The notes: a model not told the origin generated them from the letters alone. A stretch of 10,347 bases of DNA from Desulfosporosinus sp. (GCA_003132105.1 PKWS01000334.1:1073-11419), one strand, 5' to 3'; counted from the first letter of the stretch, positions 1 to 5,506 are shown. Numbers and translations: made by a program.

Positions 1-12
1 GAGGTGAAAAAA

Positions 13-213
13 ATGAGCCAAACCATTCTTAAAGTTGAAGGCATGACTTGTAACCATTGCAAAATGAGAACTGAAAAAGCATTACAAGGGGTAAGTGGTG
101 TTGAAAGCGTTAAAGTCGATCTCGCGGCCAAAGAAGCCGTTATAACAGGTGATGCTGAGCGTGCTCAGCTCGTTAAGGCCGTTGTAGATGCTGGGTACTC
201 TGTTGTGGAATAA
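13..213 (+). CDS. copZ: CopZ-like heavy-metal-associated (HMA) domain copper chaperone
   Basis: A 66-residue protein consisting of a single HMA domain. The metal site GMTCNHC lies at residues 10-16, with Cys13 and Cys16 as the expected Cu(I) ligands. The rest fits the ferredoxin-like fold of the family (conserved ALQGVSGVESVKVDL strand-turn and a C-terminal DAGY). Known CopZ proteins carry Cu(I) in the cytoplasm to a CopA-type P-type ATPase or to a copper-sensing repressor. I chose ATG at 13 because GAGGTG at 1-6 is a good ribosome binding site 6 nt upstream. An in-frame GTG at 4 lies inside that site and is unlikely to be the start. The gene is at the window edge, so a copA or csoR partner upstream cannot be seen. 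A different soft metal (for example mercury or zinc) cannot be excluded from the domain alone. Confidence 0.88.
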   Translation: MSQTILKVEGMTCNHCKMRTEKALQGVSGVESVKVDLAAKEAVITGDAERAQLVKAVVDAGYSVVE

Positions 214-240
214 GTCTTTTGCTTACGAATAAAAGCCCAA

Positions 241-285
241 GGCAAATAAAAGGAACCGCTAACATAACGGTTCTTTTTATTTGCC
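241..285 (+). terminator. Intrinsic terminator after the copZ-like gene
   Basis: Two 18-nt arms (241-258 and 268-285) pair along their whole length with one G-T wobble, around a 9-nt loop. The 3' arm contains a run of T (273-277), so a shorter inner hairpin followed by U residues can form as well. It lies 28 nt after the stop codon and closes the copZ-like transcript. Confidence 0.8.
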
Positions 286-339
286 TGGTTTCTTTCAAAA
301 CTTTGTATACTTGCCATCCAAAAAGTAAATCACCCAAGG

Positions 340-369
340 TGAATAATTGGGCAGAATGAATACATTATC
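340..369 (+). promoter_or_regulatory. Candidate sigma-G (forespore) promoter for the Tlp-like gene
   Basis: TGAATA at 340-345, a 17-nt spacer, then CATTATC at 363-369. This resembles the sigma-G consensus (about TGMATA, 17-18 nt, CATNNTA), with one mismatch in the -10. The predicted start of transcription would lie about 20 nt before the ribosome binding site of the next gene. The match fits that gene encoding a spore protein. It was found by eye and is not proven. Confidence 0.5.
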
Positions 370-399
370 ATTGGACAAACTATTACTGAGGTGATGATC

Positions 400-597
400 A
401 TGCCCAGAAATGATGGTAATAAAAATATAAATGAAGTCTTAAAGAAGATAGAACTAACCCTTCGGAACGTCCATAAAAATGAAGAGTTCTTAGCCGAAAA
501 TGCAGGAGAGCTTACCCCACATCAAATTAAGGATGTCAAAGCACATTTGGCCTCAAAGAAAAAACACCTTGAAGAAACAGTTGGTACGATCAAATAG
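400..597 (+). CDS. tlp: Tlp-like small acid-soluble spore protein
   Basis: A 65-residue, very charged, probably all-helical protein without Cys or membrane segments. Its pattern (N-I-x-E-x-L-K-K-I-x-x-T-L-x-N near the start, then a central acidic helix and a Lys-rich HLASKKKHLEE stretch) lines up by eye with the Tlp family of minor spore proteins. Members of that family typically read DNVEKLQ..VQNTIENI..AEE..EKN.RR.ESI. Tlp proteins are made in the forespore and stored in the spore core; their exact role is unclear. I chose ATG at 400 because GAGGTG (388-393) is 6 nt upstream; the in-frame GTG at 391 overlaps that site. The sigma-G-like promoter at 340-369 supports the call. The protein is shorter and more divergent than Bacillus Tlp, so a different small helical protein remains possible. 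Confidence 0.6.
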   Translation: MPRNDGNKNINEVLKKIELTLRNVHKNEEFLAENAGELTPHQIKDVKAHLASKKKHLEETVGTIK

Positions 598-621
598 GAG
601 CACATGGCTCCTATTTTTTTT
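592..621 (+). terminator. Intrinsic terminator overlapping the stop codon of the Tlp-like gene
   Basis: AAATAGGAGC (592-601) pairs perfectly with GCTCCTATTT (607-616) around a 5-nt loop, and the T-run continues to 621. The TAG stop (595-597) lies inside the 5' arm, so the gene ends within its own terminator. Confidence 0.9.
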
Positions 622-649
622 GATTATACAAGCTATAGAATGATACAAT
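620..649 (+). promoter_or_regulatory. Candidate vegetative (sigma-A) promoter for the ArAE-like gene
   Basis: TTGATT (620-625), 18-nt spacer, TACAAT (644-649), preceded by an extended -10 TG at 641-642. It begins at the end of the preceding terminator and 40 nt before the start codon at 689, so the ArAE-like gene probably has its own transcript. Confidence 0.6.
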
Positions 650-688
650 GCCGTAGATAGTATTATACAATTTCAATAAGGAGAGCAT

Positions 689-1690
689 ATGATCGGTTGG
701 AGAATTATTAAGACAGGAATCGCAGTTGCCTTATGTATATGGATTGCCCAATTACTCAAATTTGAATACCCGTTTTACAGTGCGATTGCGGCAGTGATTG
801 CCATGCAAGCAACAATTGAAGGATCCTTGAAAACCGGAGTTCACCGAATGAAGGGAACAATCGTCGGTGCCGTAACAGGTTATGCCTTCGCGCTCGTCGC
901 GGTGCGTAGCCCTTGGTGGACAGGGCTGGGGCTGATTGTAACCATGACGATACTGAAATTTATGAAATGGTATGAAGCCATGAGTATCGCCAGTGTTGTG
1001 TTTATTGCCATTTCAGTTAATCTAACAGGAAAACCACTAGATTACGCGGTTAATCGAATTATTGATACGGCCTTAGGGATTATCGTAGCTTATTTAGTGA
1101 ATCGTTGGGTTTTTCCACCTCGTTATCACAAGGAAACGGAAAAGAGCTTTCAAGATGCCCGGCATCACGTAATTCGTTTATATCAGATAGCATTTAGGAC
1201 ACTTCTTGACGTTCGGGTCAAGGTAGAAGGAAAAGAGGTTACCAAATTAAAACAAAATTTGGAAGAAGCTCAAGCGTTTGTGGCTTTAGTACAGAAAGAT
1301 CCTGCCTCAAAGAAAAGCGGAGAAGTCCGATTTCACGAACGTTATGTTAATCCGCTGACCCGTTTGGATCAAATGAGGATTACTGTTGAACAAATGATTC
1401 ATCTCCGACAAGTTTGGCAGTTTCCAATTTCATCGAAACTTCATACGGATTTGGTTCAAGTCCTCAACCGCAGTTATTCCTTTCTATCTTTAATTACGAA
1501 TCCTACAGAGTATTCGGCGATAGGTGCCTATGAAGAGACCCATGAAATTCTTGGAAAGGTACGAATTAGAGTGATAAAAGATCGCGATGGAACTTATTGC
1601 GGACCTAACAAACAATATATTCTAGAATTGTTGGATTGGATCGAAAAGTTGATCGAGGCCACGTCCGGCTGTTTAAGATTATGTCCATGA
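689..1690 (+). CDS. Aromatic acid exporter (ArAE/FUSC) family membrane protein
   Basis: A 333-residue protein. The N-terminal ~145 residues form about six hydrophobic segments (roughly 8-24, 29-45, 54-74, 77-92, 96-113 and 124-142). The remaining ~190 residues are soluble, charged and helical. This layout and the N-terminal sequence (GWRIIKTGIAVALCIWIA, then PFYSAIAAVIAMQ and MKGTIVGAVTGY) match the Firmicute ArAE_1/YgaE-type members of the FUSC superfamily. Homologues are annotated as exporters of aromatic acids, but for this Gram-positive branch the substrate is generally unknown, so no transport specificity is claimed. ATG at 689 follows AAGGAG (678-683) by 5 nt. The gene stands alone between two terminators. 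The short Cys-containing tail (SGCLRLCP) is unusual. Confidence 0.82.
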   Translation: MIGWRIIKTGIAVALCIWIAQLLKFEYPFYSAIAAVIAMQATIEGSLKTGVHRMKGTIVGAVTGYAFALVAVRSPWWTGLGLIVTMTILKFMKWYEAMSIASVVFIAISVNLTGKPLDYAVNRIIDTALGIIVAYLVNRWVFPPRYHKETEKSFQDARHHVIRLYQIAFRTLLDVRVKVEGKEVTKLKQNLEEAQAFVALVQKDPASKKSGEVRFHERYVNPLTRLDQMRITVEQMIHLRQVWQFPISSKLHTDLVQVLNRSYSFLSLITNPTEYSAIGAYEETHEILGKVRIRVIKDRDGTYCGPNKQYILELLDWIEKLIEATSGCLRLCP

Positions 1691-1718
1691 TTAGTCTTGG
1701 TAAGAGCCTCTAAATATA

Positions 1719-1750
1719 ATAAGAGGGATATCTTTCGATATCCCTCTTAT
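1719..1750. terminator. Bidirectional hairpin between the convergent ArAE-like and SASP genes
   Basis: A perfect 14-bp stem (1719-1732 with 1737-1750) closes a TTTC tetraloop. It lies between two genes that converge, 28 nt after the ArAE-like stop and 32 nt beyond the SASP stop. Neither side has a strong T-run; the minus-strand side is the more T-rich. A second, weaker inverted repeat (TAATCCG 1754-1760 with CGGATTA 1773-1779) lies closer to the SASP stop. Confidence 0.65.
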
Positions 1751-1782
1751 CTGTAATCCGTTATTTCATTACCGGATTAATG

Positions 1783-1989
1783 TTAGATTTTGCTTCCACC
1801 TTTGAGGTGTTCTTCAGCGAATTGAATCATGCGTTTGGTCATTTGGCCACCAACAGAACCGTTTTCACGACTTGTGCGGTCACCACCAAGTTGAAGACCC
1901 ATTTCATTTGCTACTTCATACTTAAATTGATCCAATTGTTGCCCTGCACCTTGAGCTGCTGGTGTATTAGTGTTTCTTTCTCCTGCCAT
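1783..1989 (-). CDS. Alpha/beta-type small acid-soluble spore protein (SASP)
   Basis: A 68-residue protein with both signature blocks of the family: a central FKYEVANEMG (residues 23-32), and GGDRTSRENGSVGGQMTKRMI in the second half. Alpha/beta SASPs coat forespore DNA and protect it against UV, heat and oxidants. They are degraded at germination by the GPR protease, which would be expected to cut after the Glu in KYEVANE. The Gly/Gln-rich start (NTNTPAAQGAGQQLDQ) is also typical. ATG is at 1987-1989 with AAAGGAGGG just upstream on the minus strand. A sigma-G-like promoter at 2036-2065 fits forespore expression. Which numbered ssp gene it equals cannot be told, because sporeformers usually carry several near-identical copies. 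Confidence 0.96.
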   Translation of the reverse strand: MAGERNTNTPAAQGAGQQLDQFKYEVANEMGLQLGGDRTSRENGSVGGQMTKRMIQFAEEHLKGGSKI

Positions 1990-2035
1990 GTTAGGTACCC
2001 TCCTTTAAATTGTTTTTTGCGTTCTGGAACATTCA

Positions 2036-2065
2036 TATTATGTGTCGAAGAAATAAAATTAATCA
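2036..2065 (-). promoter_or_regulatory. Candidate sigma-G promoter for the SASP gene
   Basis: On the minus strand: TGATTA (2065-2060), a 17-nt spacer, then CATAATA (2042-2036). The -10 matches the sigma-G pattern CATNNTA fully and the -35 differs at one position from TGMATA. The distance to the ribosome binding site is normal. The same arrangement and the same spacer length occur before the Tlp-like gene at 340-369. Confidence 0.6.
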
Positions 2066-2246
2066 GGTAATTATTACTACAAAATAGAGAGCTTTCCTTT
2101 TCTGGGTATGATAAGAATTGGCTGAAGAATATTGGATAATATTAAAGAGCACGTGTGAGGCCGAATAGAGGTTGATTTTACCTCAAGTAAGGTTTAAAAT
2201 TAAGACAATGGTTAAATTTAGTAAGAGAAGTATAGGAGGCCGCAAC

Positions 2247-2897
2247 ATGAGCCTAAAGATGAAGGAACCAGTAAACACTTGGACACATTTTATTTCGTTT
2301 GTAGCAGCGATTGTGGGACTTGTGTTTCTAATTATTATGAGCAGAAACAATATTTCAAAACTCATTACTATGATGATATATGGGCTGAGCATGATATTAC
2401 TTTATGGTGCTAGCTCCATCTATCACTGGGTTCAGACCACGCCTAAGAAAGAACTTCTTCTTAAAAAAATAGATCATATTGCCATTTATTTTTTAATTGC
2501 AGGCTCCTATACGCCAGTTTTTTACTATGGACTCGAAGGCGCATGGCGCTGGGCGATGCTCATTTCAGTTTGGTCTTTAGCCTTGATAGGAATGGCTTTG
2601 AAAATATGGTTTATTCATGCACCCAGATATGTTTCAGCTGGGTTTTATGTCTCACTTGGCTGGATTGCATTGGTTCCTTTCTTACAACTTATTAAACATT
2701 TACCGCAGGGAGCGATAATCCTCATGGCCGTTGGTGGAGTGATATATACCATGGGAGCAGTCATATATGCCACCAAAATCTTTGATTTCTTCCCAAAACG
2801 CTTTGGCTTTCATGAAATATTCCATTTGTTTATTGCTGCTGGAAGCATTGTACATTTCATTATGATACTTATATACATTGTCCCCATGAAAGGATAG
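2247..2897 (+). CDS. Hemolysin III / PAQR-type integral membrane protein
   Basis: A 216-residue protein, the usual length for the bacterial HlyIII (YqfA) family, with about seven hydrophobic segments. It begins with the family's EPVNTWTHFIS and keeps the putative metal-site residues: His60 in GASSIYH, Asp76-His77 in KIDHIAIYFLIAGSYTPV, and an HEIFH pair (His189, His193) before the last segment. This is the pattern of the PAQR/CREST hydrolase-like superfamily. The name comes from a Bacillus cereus protein reported to be haemolytic; for most members the role is unknown, possibly membrane lipid homeostasis. AGGAGG at 2234-2239 is 7 nt before ATG 2247, which decides the start. An in-frame TTG at 2172 would add 25 residues unlike the family. 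Confidence 0.88.
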   Translation: MSLKMKEPVNTWTHFISFVAAIVGLVFLIIMSRNNISKLITMMIYGLSMILLYGASSIYHWVQTTPKKELLLKKIDHIAIYFLIAGSYTPVFYYGLEGAWRWAMLISVWSLALIGMALKIWFIHAPRYVSAGFYVSLGWIALVPFLQLIKHLPQGAIILMAVGGVIYTMGAVIYATKIFDFFPKRFGFHEIFHLFIAAGSIVHFIMILIYIVPMKG

Positions 2898-2926
2898 TCA
2901 ACTTACTTGCCCATATAGGAAACTTA

Positions 2927-2965
2927 CTTCAGGTGGAGTCTTAACTCCATCTGAAGTTTAGTTGA
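2927..2965 (+). terminator. Probable terminator after the hemolysin III-type gene
   Basis: CTTCAGGTGGAGT (2927-2939) pairs with ACTCCATCTGAAG (2944-2956), with one wobble, around a CTTA loop. It is followed by TTTAGTTG. The T-run is short, so termination may be partial. Confidence 0.6.
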
Positions 2966-2982
2966 ACTTATCCAGGGGCATA

Positions 2983-3083
2983 GCACCACTTATCTCCCAA
3001 TTGAGAAGTGGTCGCTTCACGCCATCCTTGGCTACAGCGACACTATGACCGTCGAGAGTCTTAGTGGCGGTTAGCCATCCGAT
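2983..3083. repeat. Structured GC-rich intergenic repeat, copy 1
   Basis: A gene-free stretch between convergent genes, rich in short inverted repeats: ACCACTT...AAGTGGT, TCGCT...AGCGA around GCCATCCTTGGC (3021-3032), and CACTA...TAGTG. CCTTGGCTACAGCGACACTA (3026-3045) recurs at 5121-5141 with one extra base and one substitution. The GCCATCC core occurs again at 3074-3080. I infer membership in an extragenic repeat family. I see no coding potential and no transposase. Confidence 0.55.
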
Positions 3084-3093
3084 AAAAGAAATC

Positions 3094-3126
3094 AGCCTCC
3101 CAAGCTTTATTTAAGCATGGGAGGCT
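3094..3126 (-). terminator. Terminator of the YbjN-like gene (probably bidirectional)
   Basis: AGCCTCCCA (3094-3102) pairs with TGGGAGGCT (3118-3126), and an inner GCTT/AAGC stem continues the hairpin. On the minus strand it is followed by a T-rich tract (3081-3093). On the plus strand a few T follow, so it can also stop transcription from the hemolysin III side. Confidence 0.8.
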
Positions 3127-3143
3127 TTCACATTTGAGTGTGT

Positions 3144-3602
3144 TTAATTATCTTGCTCAGTGCAAAAGGCAACGGCATCTTCGGCGCTGTAATCCCCGTA
3201 TAGGAGTTTCATTAAACCAGGGTAATATGTGTCAAATCCAAGGACACCGTTCCAAACAATATTTAGTACCTGATCTTTAGAAGGTTCCGCATCTGCTAAA
3301 TCAAGGTACGTGCGATATCTAATTTCCCCGTTATCCATATCCATTTCAAAATTACCATTGGCGAGTTCATAGTTAACACGGCTCATGAAATCGCAGACTT
3401 CAAGACGTTTGGAGAGAGGGATCTTTTGTTTAATATGCGTGTTGCAAAGTAAGGATTCTTGCTCTTCATCAACAAGAAGGAAAGCATGGAAATTAGTGTT
3501 AATCCCTAGGATCTCAAGTTTGATAATTTCATTTTTGTTGTCAAAATCGAATTCCCAGCCGTTTTGGGTAAGTATCTCATAGAGCACCCGAAACAAGGAC
3601 AT
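3144..3602 (-). CDS. YbjN-domain-like acidic cytoplasmic protein
   Basis: A 152-residue, soluble, acidic protein with no signal peptide or membrane segment. The order of elements resembles the YbjN / type III secretion chaperone-like fold: an N-terminal amphipathic helix (LFRVLYEILTQNGWEFDFD), alternating strands ending in an acidic turn, then EVCDFMSRVNYELANGNFEMDMDNGEIRYR. The MSRVNYELANGNFEMD..NGEIRYR block is the most typical part. Such proteins have no firmly established function in Firmicutes. The start is ATG 3602-3600, 9 nt after AGGAGG on the minus strand; the in-frame ATG at 3611 directly abuts that site and is unlikely. The gene is transcribed divergently from the Cache regulator, with about 170 bp between them, but nothing links their functions. 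Confidence 0.6.
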   Translation of the reverse strand: MSLFRVLYEILTQNGWEFDFDNKNEIIKLEILGINTNFHAFLLVDEEQESLLCNTHIKQKIPLSKRLEVCDFMSRVNYELANGNFEMDMDNGEIRYRTYLDLADAEPSKDQVLNIVWNGVLGFDTYYPGLMKLLYGDYSAEDAVAFCTEQDN

Positions 3603-3695
3603 GGTTACCATCCTCCTATATCTGAGCTTCTTGCATACAGATTCAACGTGGAGGTGGTTAATTCCTTCCCGTAATGGGATGCTTATTCAAAAATA

Positions 3696-3730
3696 TACTT
3701 AACATAAAAGCAGGTTTTTTATGTTAAGTA
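3696..3730. promoter_or_regulatory. Perfect 14-bp inverted repeat in the divergent intergenic region
   Basis: TACTTAACATAAAA (3696-3709) and its exact complement (3717-3730) flank a 7-nt spacer. The site sits between two divergently transcribed genes, 43 nt before the regulator's start, where a terminator would serve no obvious gene. An operator for the Cache regulator itself, or a leader hairpin on its mRNA, are the likelier readings. On the minus strand it is followed by TATTTTTG, so a terminator-like activity in that direction is not excluded. Confidence 0.55.
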
Positions 3731-3772
3731 CGCGAATAATATCGAGATAATGATCTCCTAGGAGGAATTATA

Positions 3773-4927
3773 TTGCGTTCACTAAAACATCAAGTTCTTT
3801 TGCTGATGCTTGGTTCACTGTGTGTTTTAGCTGTCAGTTTTATCGTTGTATTCGGGTGGCATATGCGGGTACGGGCGGTGGATGCAGCAATCGTTAAAGT
3901 AAATACAGATTTAGCAACGGGTATGGAAATCATTAATCTCACTAACCCTGGCCCTTGGCATGTACAAGATGGAACACTTTACAAAGGACAAGCTCAAATT
4001 TCCCATCGCACGGAACTTGTTGATCATTTAGCAGACTTAACGGGCGATACAGTGACTTTATTTCTCGGAGATACACGTGTCGCCACCACTGTGCGCGGTG
4101 CAAATGAAGAGAGAGCGATTGGAACAAAGGTATCCGATATTGTTGCGCAGACCGTCTTAAAAAATGGCCAAATTTACCTTGGTGAGGCGAACGTAGTTGG
4201 GGAGCTCTACCAGACGGCCTACGAACCCATACGAGATATAAATGGAGATATTATCGGAATTTTTTACGTTGGAATTTCTAGAAGTTATGCGCAGGCGTAT
4301 ATCGTTTATTCGTCAATCCGATTGGCTTTGTTCGGATTGGGATTGACACTAATCGTTGGTTTAGTAACGTGGTTTTTTATCCAGAAAGTCGTTATTCGTC
4401 CATTACATGAAATTACGCTTGGGACGCGTGATGTCGCCACCGGACATGCTACTGAGAAAGTCAATGTAACTGGACCTAAAGAGATCGGTGACTTGGCGGT
4501 TGCTTTTAACCTAATGGTGGAACGGTTAGAAGGCATAGCCGACGAAATGAGTAAAGTTACTATGCCAAAAGTCGCAACATTGGAATATGCGCCTTCGGCA
4601 GATGTCAGAATAGAAGAGTCCGATGGAATCTTGAATGATCTTATCAAGCAATGTTGCCTTGGACAACAAGGCTTGCCAAAAGGGTTGAATCAACTCACAC
4701 TTAAGCAAATTGTCTCTTTTTTGCGCGAGACGTACGAACCGGTTTCGGCAGAAAATGTTGCGGAGGGTGTCAGTCTTACAAGGGTAACGGTTCGTAGATA
4801 TCTTGAGTTTCTGGAACAATGTGGAATTTTGGCAACAGAGTTAAAGTACGGAACAGTAGGGAGACCGGTTAAACTATTTCAGCCAGTACGCAATTTAGCA
4901 CAACAAAAGGTTATAGATCATTACTGA
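3773..4927 (+). CDS. Membrane one-component regulator: Cache sensor, HAMP, CitB/DcuR-type winged helix
   Basis: A 384-residue protein. TM1 is at about 8-28. Residues 30-180 are an extracytoplasmic single Cache domain: the VTLFLGDTRVATTV strand, AIGTKVSDIVAQTVLKNGQIY, and AYEPIRDINGDIIGIFYVGI are typical of the sCache type in chemoreceptors and kinases. TM2 is at about 183-204, followed by HAMP (about 205-257, starting at the conserved IRPL). After a linker, residues 304-372 (LPKGLNQLTLKQI ... VTVRRYLEFL ... KYGTVGRPVKLF) match the C-terminal winged helix of CitB/DcuR/DpiA response regulators. No histidine-kinase or receiver domain is present. I infer that ligand binding outside is passed through HAMP to a membrane-tethered DNA-binding domain. 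The start is TTG, supported by AGGAGG at 3760-3765, 7 nt upstream. Possible targets are itself and the downstream formate dehydrogenase. The ligand, perhaps a small carboxylate, is unknown. Confidence 0.82.
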   Translation: MRSLKHQVLLLMLGSLCVLAVSFIVVFGWHMRVRAVDAAIVKVNTDLATGMEIINLTNPGPWHVQDGTLYKGQAQISHRTELVDHLADLTGDTVTLFLGDTRVATTVRGANEERAIGTKVSDIVAQTVLKNGQIYLGEANVVGELYQTAYEPIRDINGDIIGIFYVGISRSYAQAYIVYSSIRLALFGLGLTLIVGLVTWFFIQKVVIRPLHEITLGTRDVATGHATEKVNVTGPKEIGDLAVAFNLMVERLEGIADEMSKVTMPKVATLEYAPSADVRIEESDGILNDLIKQCCLGQQGLPKGLNQLTLKQIVSFLRETYEPVSAENVAEGVSLTRVTVRRYLEFLEQCGILATELKYGTVGRPVKLFQPVRNLAQQKVIDHY

Positions 4928-4967
4928 TTTACTCCATCAACTGTGTCTGAGAGTAAAGGGTTAAAAC

Positions 4968-4993
4968 GCCTCCTGCAAAGGGGGCATTTCTTT
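4968..4993 (+). terminator. Probable terminator of the Cache regulator gene
   Basis: GCCTCC (4968-4973) pairs with GGGGGC (4980-4985), with one wobble, around a 6-nt loop. It is followed by ATTTCTTT. The stem is short but GC-rich and lies 40 nt after the stop codon. Confidence 0.55.
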
Positions 4994-5001
4994 ATAATAG
5001 T

Positions 5002-5047
5002 CAGAAAGTATAACTGACTGGTATCAGTCAGATTATACAACTTTCTG
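5002..5047. repeat. Long imperfect intergenic hairpin
   Basis: CAGAAAG (5002-5008) pairs with CTTTCTG (5041-5047), TATAA with TTATA, and CTGACTG (5014-5020) with CAGTCAG (5025-5031) around a GTAT loop, leaving small bulges. It lies just after the regulator's terminator and at the edge of the repeat block. It may be part of that block, a second terminator or an RNA element. No function is evident. Confidence 0.5.
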
Positions 5048-5247
5048 GAAGGTCCCTTCTCGCCATCACGGCGCCTTGCCATCCATGGCAGCGCTCTAAT
5101 CAGAAACATCGTGTTTCAAGCCTTGGCTAACAGGGACACTAGGCCATCCTTGGCCGTCGCATAAGTGCTACTAAGGCGACGACACAGGACGTGTCTAGTG
5201 TCGAATGCGCCTGGATGGCGTTGGCATTCGACCGACCGCCTGCGCCT
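5048..5247. repeat. Structured GC-rich intergenic repeat block, copy 2
   Basis: About 200 bp without a credible gene, clearly more GC-rich than its flanks and filled with palindromes. These are CGCC/GGCG (5061-5073), GCGC enclosing TGCCATCCATGGCA (5071-5094), GAAACA/TGTTTC (5103-5117), GACACTAG (5135-5142) with CTAGTGTC (5195-5202), CGTCGC with GCGACG (5155-5160, 5176-5181), and GTCGAATGC (5200-5208) with GCATTCGAC (5224-5232). GCCATCC, or its complement, occurs at 5078, 5143 and 5213. Positions 5121-5141 repeat 3026-3045 nearly exactly. This looks like a composite of extragenic repeats or a non-autonomous element. No terminal repeats of a known insertion sequence were recognised. Confidence 0.6.
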
Positions 5248-5275
5248 GAAAGCTTGGCGCTAGCCAAGTTTTCTT
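5248..5275 (+). terminator. Intrinsic terminator ahead of the formate dehydrogenase leader
   Basis: GAAAGCTTGGC (5248-5258) pairs with GCCAAGTTTTC (5263-5273), with one wobble, around a GCTA loop. The T-run partly lies in the 3' arm and continues as TTTAT. It would insulate the operon downstream from read-through. Confidence 0.6.
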
Positions 5276-5506
5276 TATGTACATGATGATTTTTTTTATT
5301 TACATAATGAACACAATGGTGACTAAATATGCAAAGAGAGATAAGCTGTAAACAGGAAGAAATTATGAGAAAATTCAGAAATAGTGAAATATTGTGCAAT
5401 ATCTGAATTTTGAACGAAAGGACGGAACAGAATAAAGATTAAGAAGTCGTAAACTTGAGAAATGGGATAGGTATGTGTTAAAGCAATTTTAGGGGAGGAA
5501 AAAGAT
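5276..5506 (+). promoter_or_regulatory. AT-rich leader/control region of the formate dehydrogenase operon
   Basis: 231 bp without a gene between a terminator and the fdnG-like start. It holds a 10-bp perfect inverted repeat, AAAATTCAGA (5370-5379) with TCTGAATTTT (5402-5411), which encloses the palindrome ATATTGTGCAATAT (5389-5402). These could be regulator sites or a leader hairpin. I found no convincing promoter: TTTACA at 5299-5304 with TAAATA at 5324-5329 has a 19-nt spacer and is weak. I saw no sigma-54 (GG-N10-GC) element. The ribosome binding site GGGGAGG (5492-5498) is 8 nt before ATG 5507. Confidence 0.5.

Noticed and set aside
1780..2070. A 96-codon open frame on the plus strand
   Set aside because: It is antisense to the SASP gene, which has clear family signatures, a ribosome binding site and a promoter.
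2172..2246. Upstream TTG start adding 25 residues to the hemolysin III-type protein
   Set aside because: The strong AGGAGG at 2234-2239 lies inside the extension and is correctly placed for ATG 2247. The shorter protein has the normal family length and N-terminus.
4306..4819. Two overlapping minus-strand frames of 113 and 97 codons
   Set aside because: Both are opposite the Cache regulator, whose domains are continuous through this stretch. Their translations have no family features.
5048..5247. CRISPR array or an RNA gene such as tRNA
   Set aside because: The repeats are not evenly spaced, not identical and have no unique spacers. I see no tRNA arms (T-loop GTTCRA) or other recognisable RNA fold.
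5253..5268. Sigma-54 promoter for the formate dehydrogenase operon
   Set aside because: TTGGCGC looks like a -24 element, but no GC doublet with TTGC context follows at the required spacing. The bases form a terminator-like hairpin instead.
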